Shown: piece after piece, positions 1 to 5,825 of the stretch
Layout of the letters: the number at the start of each line of letters is the position of its first letter
Position numbering within the stretch: position 1 is the first letter of the stretch
NCBI GenBank assembly: GCA_904420265.1
Contig: CAJFUU010000001.1
Location: forward strand, 1 to 11,117
Source: an uncultured Clostridia bacterium
Lineage (GTDB): Bacteria > Bacillota > Clostridia > Christensenellales > Aristaeellaceae
Length of the DNA: 11,117 bases
Direction: 5' to 3'
The notes under the pieces: model-generated
The model's database searches: none
Told to the model about the DNA's origin: nothing
What the model saw: only the letters and a program-made list of their open reading frames with translations
Program-made: the position numbers and the translations under genes

Positions 1-2604
1 CGAGGCGGGCGAGTAACCGCCGTAGAGTATGCGCTGGGTAATCTCGTCGGCCACGCCGGTGGCGCTCAGGCCCGCGGCGGCCTGGAAGCGGGCCACGGCA
101 GTCTGGGTCAGAGAGCTGTAGTTGCCCGCGGGCACGCCGTCAAAGTATCCCAGCGCTTCCAGCGCCTGTTGCAGGCTGAGCACAGCGCTGCCGGAGGAGC
201 CGGAAGAAAGCGTCGCGTAGCTGTTGCGGCTGAGATGGCCAATCAGCATATAGCCGCGCTGCCCGTTGATGCTCACATAGCCCCAGGTCTCGTTGTACGC
301 ATAGACATCCACCGTCGTGCCCACCGGGACGCCCACGTAGGCGCTGCTGGTAGAGGCGCTCTGGAAGAAGGGAGCGTTGGGGTAAACCACCGTCGCCTGG
401 CACAGCACCGTGCCGTCCGAGGGATCCAAGTCCTCCGTGCGGGTAAGGCCGGCAAGCAGGCAGTAACCGTAGTTGCCGTTGCGGGTGATGTAAGCCCAGG
501 TGTTGTTGTACTCAAGGACTTCGACTTCCTCGCCCCTGTAGATGATGCCATAGCGGTCTGCAGAAGTGGAGGGAGCGCGGTAAACATAGAGCGAATCCAC
601 CGTGACGGTGGCAGGGATTCCGTCTCCCGTCGAAGGCGTGGAGGTAGCGCCGGTGTCGTAAGGGGTAAGGGCGGAAAGGCTCATGTAGCCCACTGCGCCG
701 TTGTTGTCATTGCGTACATAAGCAAAGTCGCGGTTGTAGCTGTAGGCCAGCACGGTGAGTATATCGCCGCGGGAGACCGAGCCCATCGAAGCCGAGGAAG
801 TCATACTCGCCTCGTAGACCTGCGCGTTGCGGGTAACGATGGCGCCCATTTCCGTGATGACCGTGTTGGCATCGGAAATCAGGTAACGAAGGGGAGCAAA
901 GCCGCTCTGACCGTTGGCGGTGACATAGGCCCACTGGGCGTTGTAGGCAGTGACCGTGACCACGTCGCCGGCGCTGAGCGAGGCCAGCGCGTTGGAAGCG
1001 GTGCTGTCGTCAGCGTACATGGTCGTATCCGCCACAATCATGGAGGCGGCGCTGCCGCGGTAGTACCCCTCGAGCGGATCGGAAGTGTTGCCGCCGTCGC
1101 TGCGTTGCAGAACCGAAAGCGGGCAGAAACCATAGTTGCCGTTGAGGGAGATGAAGGCCCAGGCGTCGTTGTACATGTGCACCGTCACCTGCGTGCCGGC
1201 GTAGATGCCGCCCAACGGCGAGGAGGATGTGGACGCTTCGCTGTAGACATATGTATTGACCACAGTCACAGCGGTAAAGGTTTCGACGATAACGCCGTCA
1301 TCCGGACTCTGCGTGGGTGTAGGCGTGGGCGTAGCGTCGCCCTCTCTGGTAAGGGCGCTGATCGGTATATAGCCGTAAATGCTGCCGTTGTAAACGTAAG
1401 CCCAGGTATCGTCGTAGGCGACGACGGTCAACACCCGGCCATAGAGCACGCGCATGCTGGCCGAGGAGGTGGAAGGACTGGCGTAGACATAGGCGTTCTG
1501 GGCGGTTACGGTGGCGGTAAAGGTTTCGTAGATCATCGACCCGTCGTCGGTGGCGGTAGGCGCGGGCGTGGCCGTAGCCGTGGGAGCAGGCGTGGCCGTG
1601 GCGCCACTGCCCCTGGTAAGGGCGCTGATCGGTATGTAGCCGTAAATGCTGCCGTTGTAAACGTAAGCCCAGGTATCGTCGTAGGCGACGACGGTCAACA
1701 CCCGGCCATAGAGCACGCGCATTCTGGTCGCGGAAGTGGAGGGGCTGGCGTAGACATAGGCGTTCTGGGCAGTTACGGTGGCGGTAAAGGTTTCGTAGAT
1801 CACCGTTCCGTCGTTGGTGGCCGTGGGCGTGGGCGTGGGGGTAGGTGTAATGGATGTGGGCGTAGGCGTAGCGACGGATTCCCTGCTGAGGGCGCTGATC
1901 GGTATGTAGCCGTAAATGCTGCCGTTGTAAACGTAAGCCCAGGTATCGTCGTAGGCGACGACGGTCAACTGCCGGCCATAGAGCACGCGCATGCTGGCCG
2001 AGGAGGTGGAAGGGCTGGCGTAGACATAGGCGTTCTGGGCGATTACGGTGGCGGTGAACGTTTCGGTGACAACATCGTTGCCCAGGCCGTTGTCTGTGCC
2101 GGTGTCGGGGTTTTCCTGCGAGCCAATGGCCAGCGCGCTTGTATACATATAGCCGGCCCAGCCCTGGCATTCAACGCGCGCCCATTCGCCGCTGGTGGAC
2201 AGAACGTTCACCGTAATGCCCCGCCCAATGGACAGATAGGCGCTGGACGCGTCCGCGCTGCTGTAAAACCGCGCGCCGGAAGCCGTTACCGTAGTCGGCT
2301 TGGACACATCGCTGACTGCGGCCATATCCGATACGCGGGCATAGCCGACGCCGCCGGTGGGCTGGTAGCGTATCAACGCTACGTTGTTTTGATACGCCCC
2401 TACGAGCACGACTTCGCCCTCGCCCAGAGAGCCAATCTGCTGACGGAGCGATGCGTCGGCGTAAACCGGCATGCTCTGCACGGTGACGACGGCCGAAAAT
2501 GTGGCCGCGAGCGCCGATTCCGGCAGTGAAAGGAGGATAAGCACCACCGCCAGAAGCAGTGGAAGCAATCGCCGTTTCAGCGCTCTTTTGCTCGCAATCA
2601 TCAT
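1..2604 (-). CDS. Secreted multi-SH3b protein with peptidoglycan-binding domain (3' end outside window)
   Basis: The frame is open for 868 codons from ATG 2604 to the left edge with no stop, so the protein is partial at its C-terminus. The start fits an AAGGAG site 7 bases upstream; a second ATG follows at once (2601). Residues 1-33 are a signal peptide (basic start, Leu/Val-rich core, likely cut after SALA), with no lipobox. About ten SH3b-like modules follow, near residues 36-93, 104-158, 184-239, 274-329, 364-419, 444-500, 521-575, 588-647, 664-721 and 737-792. Each has a VYxxPSTSS-like strand and a WAYVxxNGxxGY-like strand. Thr/Pro-rich linkers lie near 246-262, 335-351 and 425-431. Residues 804-860 look like a PG_binding_1 domain (LQQALEALGYFDG, then AVARFQAAAGL). 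SH3b and PG_binding_1 modules bind cell wall, so an exported wall-associated protein is inferred. No catalytic domain is visible, but one could follow past the edge. It is separated from the polA operon by a 277-base spacer. Confidence 0.9.
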   Translation of the reverse strand, partial: MMIASKRALKRRLLPLLLAVVLILLSLPESALAATFSAVVTVQSMPVYADASLRQQIGSLGEGEVVLVGAYQNNVALIRYQPTGGVGYARVSDMAAVSDVSKPTTVTASGARFYSSADASSAYLSIGRGITVNVLSTSGEWARVECQGWAGYMYTSALAIGSQENPDTGTDNGLGNDVVTETFTATVIAQNAYVYASPSTSSASMRVLYGRQLTVVAYDDTWAYVYNGSIYGYIPISALSRESVATPTPTSITPTPTPTPTATNDGTVIYETFTATVTAQNAYVYASPSTSATRMRVLYGRVLTVVAYDDTWAYVYNGSIYGYIPISALTRGSGATATPAPTATATPAPTATDDGSMIYETFTATVTAQNAYVYASPSTSSASMRVLYGRVLTVVAYDDTWAYVYNGSIYGYIPISALTREGDATPTPTPTQSPDDGVIVETFTAVTVVNTYVYSEASTSSSPLGGIYAGTQVTVHMYNDAWAFISLNGNYGFCPLSVLQRSDGGNTSDPLEGYYRGSAASMIVADTTMYADDSTASNALASLSAGDVVTVTAYNAQWAYVTANGQSGFAPLRYLISDANTVITEMGAIVTRNAQVYEASMTSSASMGSVSRGDILTVLAYSYNRDFAYVRNDNNGAVGYMSLSALTPYDTGATSTPSTGDGIPATVTVDSLYVYRAPSTSADRYGIIYRGEEVEVLEYNNTWAYITRNGNYGYCLLAGLTRTEDLDPSDGTVLCQATVVYPNAPFFQSASTSSAYVGVPVGTTVDVYAYNETWGYVSINGQRGYMLIGHLSRNSYATLSSGSSGSAVLSLQQALEALGYFDGVPAGNYSSLTQTAVARFQAAAGLSATGVADEITQRILYGGYSPAS
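1351..2069 (-). repeat. Three near-identical ~182-bp direct repeats inside the SH3b gene
   Basis: Units lie at about 1351-1532, 1618-1799 and 1888-2069, spaced 267 and 270 bases apart, so the reading frame is kept. They encode residues of about 358-418, 269-329 and 179-239. By eye they differ at only a few positions: the proteins vary at a handful of residues (for example SSASMR against SATRMR, and GRVLTVV against GRQLTVV). The sequences between units differ and encode Thr/Pro/Ala-rich linkers. The other SH3b modules of the same protein are far more diverged, so these three look recently duplicated or homogenised by recombination. Confidence 0.9.
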
Positions 2605-2881
2605 GGCACGTCTCCTTAGAAAAAACTTCTTTTTTGCGCAAAAATGCGTCAGATATACGTAGGCTATGCCATATAAATACGACGCACTGGCAAAAAATCC
2701 TTCACATTTGAAATGTTAAATGTGCATGTACGCGTTATTTTTGTAATACTTTTGAAATATTTTGCCTTGAGACGGTTGGGAATATATTTTAAAAGCAGAA
2801 CAAAAAATTCTTTGAAGATATGTTTGCGCGCCTGAGCGAATAAACGTCCCGGCGCGCTGCGGAAAAATTTGCGCACAAATT
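2605..2881. other. AT-rich intergenic spacer with short palindromes
   Basis: This gap separates the solute-binding protein gene from the SH3b gene and is much more AT-rich than the genes around it. It contains a perfect 14-base palindrome TTTTTGCGCAAAAA at 2631-2644, just upstream of the SH3b ribosome site. A 13-base palindrome ACATTTGAAATGT lies at 2704-2716. GC-rich arms (GCGCGCC at 2826-2832 and GGCGCGC at 2851-2857) flank an 18-base loop. The SH3b promoter should lie here, but I find only a TTGCCA box near 2692 without a good -10 partner. No convincing gene is present. Confidence 0.5.
2612..2617 (-). promoter_or_regulatory. Ribosome binding site of the SH3b gene
   Basis: The minus strand reads AAGGAG here, 7 bases before ATG 2604 and 10 before the second ATG at 2601. 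The spacing favours 2604 as the start. Confidence 0.75.
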
Positions 2882-2883
2882 TT
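2864..2883 (-). terminator. Weak stem-loop at the end of the solute-binding protein gene
   Basis: On the minus strand an 8-bp stem (AAAATTTG with CAAATTTT) encloses a 4-base loop. It overlaps the TAA stop of the solute-binding protein gene and ends in a short T run. The stem is AT-rich and weak, so termination is only possible, not clear. It would mark the end of the polA operon and fits the large gap before the next gene. Confidence 0.3.
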
Positions 2884-4489
2884 AATTGGAGACGAACTCC
2901 AGGCCATTGTATACGTCATATTCGCGCGAGCCGCTCAGCCCGGCCAACTGGCGCGTGGACAACAGGCAACCGGTGCGGAAGGCCAGGCCCAGTATGGGCA
3001 GGCGGTCAACCAGGTAAAGCTGCAGTTCGCTGTAGGCTTGCAGCATTTCATCTTCGGTAGCGGCGGTAAGCGTGCGCTCAAGCAGCGCGTCCATCTCCTG
3101 AGTATGTGCGCCGGAGAAGTTGATTTCGCCCCCCTCGGTCAGCAGGGGCACGAGATAGGGAACTTCGCTGAGGTTTACGCCGATGAGCGCCAGGTCATAG
3201 CTGCCGCTGGAGATGGCGCCGCCAACCTGATCGGCCGTTCCCGTATCCACCGTGACGTTGAAACCCACGGCGCTCAAATTGGCGCCAATCTGCTCGGCGG
3301 CGTTTTTGCGCACGGAAGAGAGGGAATCGGTATAGGTGATGATGCGGATTTCCAAGTCCTCCAAAAGCCCGTCTTCGCCAATGCGCGTGAGACGGGAAGT
3401 GCCGGTAAGGTTTTCCCAGCCGGCTTCGTTGAGCAGTTGCAAAGCGCGCTCCGGGCTGTAGTAATACACGGCGGACTGGCTTTCATACAGCCAGGAGCCG
3501 GGGGCGATGGGAACCTCGCTTTGCTGCGCCATTTCCAGATAGGCGTTGGAGACCAGCGTGGCGCGGTCAATGGCGTACATCACCGCCCGGCGCACAAGCA
3601 CGTCGGACATGGGCGATGAGGAGCTGAGGTTGGGCACGAGCAGTTCATAGGTGGCGGTTGGGTAGTCCACGGTCATATAGTCGCTCAGCCTGCGGTTGAA
3701 TGCCGCGGAATAGGAGCGCGTGGAGAAGCAGTTGATTTCCCCGGTTTGCAAAGCCTCCAGGGCCTCGGCGGTGCTGTAATAGCAGCGGCCGTTGATGCTT
3801 TCAATTTCCGGCTGCTGTTTCCACCACAGCGGGTTGCGCTCCAGGCGGAAGGACGAGCCGGAAACATAGGAAATATACCAGTACGGGCCGGTGCCGCGCG
3901 GCATGGGGTCGGCCAACGTGCTGCGCTCCATCACCGGAAAGGTCATGGCGTAAAGCGTAATCATGCCCGAAAAGCGGCCGGTGACCTGCAGCGTCAGGGA
4001 ATCCAGCGCCGTCATGGATTCAATCAGCGTCAGGCGCCCGTAATAGGGGTTGGAACTGCCCGCGGCCAGCAAAGATTCATAGCTGGCCACCACATCCTGC
4101 GCCAGGCATTCCAGGCCGTTGTGGAATTGGATGCCCGAACGCATTCTGAACGTCCACACATTGCCCTCCACCGTCCAACTGTCGGCCAGCAGGGGCACGG
4201 GCTTTTGCGTGTCGTCCAACTCCACCACGGATTCGAATACGAGCTGGTTGATGCTGACCAAGTCGCGCTCGGTGCAATACACGGGGTTGATTTCCGCCCC
4301 TTCGGAGGCGAGATAGCCCACCTCCAGATCCGCCGGCAAGTCCGTCTGCTGGCTGTCAAGCAACGCCTGCGCCTCTTGGGCGAACACGTCTTCCGCCTGC
4401 GCGCCGGGAAAGGCCAGCAGCGCCGCCAGCGCCACGCACAGAACCGCCGCGGCGCGGGAGCGCTCAGTAAACTTCTTTATAGTGCGCAT
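2882..4489 (-). CDS. Secreted family-5 (peptide-type) solute-binding protein
   Basis: The 535-residue product has a signal peptide (residues 1-32; basic start, Ala/Leu core, likely cut after AQA). The mature part matches bacterial family-5 extracellular solute-binding proteins, which bind oligopeptides, nickel or sugars for ABC importers. Visible marks are PLLADSWTVEGNVWTF at 99-114 with FRMRSGIQFHNG at 114-125 (the family signature region), GTGPYWY near 199-205 followed by FRLERNPLWW, and the C-terminal-lobe part AVMYAIDR. Length is typical. The ATG overlaps the end of the transglycosylase gene by 26 bases and has GGAGAG just upstream, so translation is probably coupled. No lipobox cysteine is seen: the only Cys in the leader (residue 18) lacks the right context. 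That is unusual for a Gram-positive binding protein. No permease or ATPase gene lies beside it, so the ligand cannot be told. Confidence 0.9.
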   Translation of the reverse strand: MRTIKKFTERSRAAAVLCVALAALLAFPGAQAEDVFAQEAQALLDSQQTDLPADLEVGYLASEGAEINPVYCTERDLVSINQLVFESVVELDDTQKPVPLLADSWTVEGNVWTFRMRSGIQFHNGLECLAQDVVASYESLLAAGSSNPYYGRLTLIESMTALDSLTLQVTGRFSGMITLYAMTFPVMERSTLADPMPRGTGPYWYISYVSGSSFRLERNPLWWKQQPEIESINGRCYYSTAEALEALQTGEINCFSTRSYSAAFNRRLSDYMTVDYPTATYELLVPNLSSSSPMSDVLVRRAVMYAIDRATLVSNAYLEMAQQSEVPIAPGSWLYESQSAVYYYSPERALQLLNEAGWENLTGTSRLTRIGEDGLLEDLEIRIITYTDSLSSVRKNAAEQIGANLSAVGFNVTVDTGTADQVGGAISSGSYDLALIGVNLSEVPYLVPLLTEGGEINFSGAHTQEMDALLERTLTAATEDEMLQAYSELQLYLVDRLPILGLAFRTGCLLSTRQLAGLSGSREYDVYNGLEFVSN

Positions 4490-5195
4490 AACTCTCCATT
4501 ATCCTGTCTACATAGGTATCGGTCACCGCAGAGGAAATTACCGAAAGGGTTTCGCCATCCTCGCTGTATTCGGGATTTTTCAGCCATTCGTCCACGCGGC
4601 CCTGGCCCTGGTGGTAGGCGGTGGAAGCCGTGCGCATGTCGCCGGAATAGCGGTCGAGCAAAAAGCGCAAATACCAGCAGCCGTAACGCAGGTTGACTGC
4701 GGGATCATACAGGCTTTCCACGGTAAAGGTATCGCCAAACTTGCCGGCAATCCATTCGCCGGTGGAGGGCATGATTTGCATAAGGCCAATGGCTCCGTCG
4801 CTGGAAACGGCGGAGGGGTTGTAACTGGACTCGGCCAGCACCACGGAGGCCACATAGGCGGGCTCCAGAGAGAATTCTGCCGCCGCGGTGCGGATTTCCT
4901 GTTCGTAGCGCACGGGGTAACTCGGCGATATGTCTACGCCTTCCGGACGCAAGAGGAACCATGCCCCCGCCAGCACCAGCGCGACAAGCGCCACGCCGGC
5001 CAGCAAAAGCAGACGGCGTCTGCGCCGCCGCGCGCGCATTTGCCGTATGTAACGGGCGCGTGCCGCCGCTTCCCGTTCGGCGCGGGAACGCCCGGAGGCG
5101 CGGCCGCGCGGCGGAAGGGCCGGCGTTCTTGCGGCGCGGGAGCGCGGCGCATAAGCGTCGCGGCGCTGCCCGTACCCGTCGCGTATCTTTTGCAT
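4464..5195 (-). CDS. Membrane-anchored lytic transglycosylase (SLT domain)
   Basis: The 243-residue protein has a very Arg-rich, presumably cytoplasmic tail (about 1-61), one membrane segment (about 62-82, LLLLAGVALVALVLAGAWF) and an external SLT/Slt70-type catalytic domain (about 93-243). Such enzymes cleave the MurNAc-GlcNAc bond of peptidoglycan without water. The catalytic glutamate is E122 in LAESSYNPSAVSSDGAIGLMQ, here followed by IMPSTG. AYHQGQGRVDEWL at 193-205 stands where the family usually has AYNAGPGxVxxWL, so it keeps the shape with several changed residues. The end TYVDRIMESYAHY is also typical. The ATG follows GGAGG by about 8 bases and lies 15 bases past the coaE stop, so it is in the polA-coaE operon. 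That neighbourhood is familiar in clostridia. The next gene starts inside its 3' end. Confidence 0.93.
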   Translation of the reverse strand: MQKIRDGYGQRRDAYAPRSRAARTPALPPRGRASGRSRAEREAAARARYIRQMRARRRRRRLLLLAGVALVALVLAGAWFLLRPEGVDISPSYPVRYEQEIRTAAAEFSLEPAYVASVVLAESSYNPSAVSSDGAIGLMQIMPSTGEWIAGKFGDTFTVESLYDPAVNLRYGCWYLRFLLDRYSGDMRTASTAYHQGQGRVDEWLKNPEYSEDGETLSVISSAVTDTYVDRIMESYAHYKEVY

Positions 5196-5210
5196 ATCGT
5201 TTTCCTCCGC

Positions 5211-5825
5211 TTACAGGCGTTTGAGCGTCTGTTGATACAGCGCCGCCAGCTCCGCCTGCGTTTTTTCCATGGGCCGTTCGCTGGAGATGACCTGCGTGGC
5301 CAGTTTTTCCCGCTCCTCGTTGGGCATTTGGCTGCGGATGCGCGCCTCGGCCCGCTCGCGGTCGATGTGGTCGCGCATCATTACGCGCGCCACCTGCGTT
5401 TCGGTATTGGTGGAGAGCACCCAGGTTTCATCGCACAGCGCGTCCATGCCCGTTTCAAACAGAAGCGGCACGTCCAGGATGACGATTTTGGCGCCCTCCT
5501 CGGCGGCGCGGTCGATGCCGCGCATCAGTTCGCGCTGTATGCGCGGATGGAGGATAGCTTCCAGGGCGCGGCGGCGCTCGTCGTCGGCAAAGGTAATGTC
5601 TGCCAGCGCCTGGCGGTCAAGCGTGCCATCCTCGTGAAACACCTGGTCGCCAAATTCGGCGCGGATAGGCGCAAGCGCCTCGCCGTCCGGCGCGGTCAGC
5701 GCATGGGAAACCGCGTCCGCGTCCAGGTGTACGGCGCCCAGCGAGGCCAGAAATTTTGCCGCCTCGCTTTTTCCGGTGCCGATGCCGCCGGTTAAACCGA
5801 TAATGTAGGGTTTACTTGCACTCAC
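5211..5825 (-). CDS. coaE: Dephospho-CoA kinase
   Basis: CoaE phosphorylates the 3'-hydroxyl of the ribose of dephospho-CoA using ATP, the last step of coenzyme A synthesis, in the cytosol. The 204-residue length is normal. The P-loop GGIGTGKS is at 13-20, the HLDADAVSH substrate region at 33-41, ILHPRI at 91-96 and LDVPLLFETGMD at 117-128. A lid-region RMxxQ-like segment appears as RIRSQMPNEE at 162-171. The C-terminal part ISSERPMEKT differs somewhat from the usual VIxNxG pattern but keeps the helix after it. The start is GTG 5825, preceded by GGGGAGGA with about 7 bases spacing. It lies inside the end of polA (14-base overlap), so translation is likely coupled. Confidence 0.96.
   Translation of the reverse strand: MSASKPYIIGLTGGIGTGKSEAAKFLASLGAVHLDADAVSHALTAPDGEALAPIRAEFGDQVFHEDGTLDRQALADITFADDERRRALEAILHPRIQRELMRGIDRAAEEGAKIVILDVPLLFETGMDALCDETWVLSTNTETQVARVMMRDHIDRERAEARIRSQMPNEEREKLATQVISSERPMEKTQAELAALYQQTLKRL

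Noticed and set aside
1298..2170. A minus-strand open frame of 290 codons with RHRNRPERLCLRQ repeats
   Set aside because: It is an out-of-frame reading of the three near-identical SH3b repeats. The repeat spacing is a multiple of three, so a shadow frame stays open.
169..2529. A 786-codon open frame on the plus strand
   Set aside because: It lies antisense to the SH3b gene, which has a signal peptide, ribosome site and clear domains. Its His/Gly/Val/Arg-rich repeats mirror the repeats on the other strand; no family is recognisable.
2664..2876. A 70-codon minus-strand frame in the AT-rich spacer
   Set aside because: It starts with GTG without a ribosome site, is Lys/Phe/Arg-rich as AT-rich DNA dictates, and matches nothing I know.
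4482..5795. A 437-codon plus-strand frame
   Set aside because: It is antisense to the transglycosylase gene and coaE, both of which have intact catalytic motifs.
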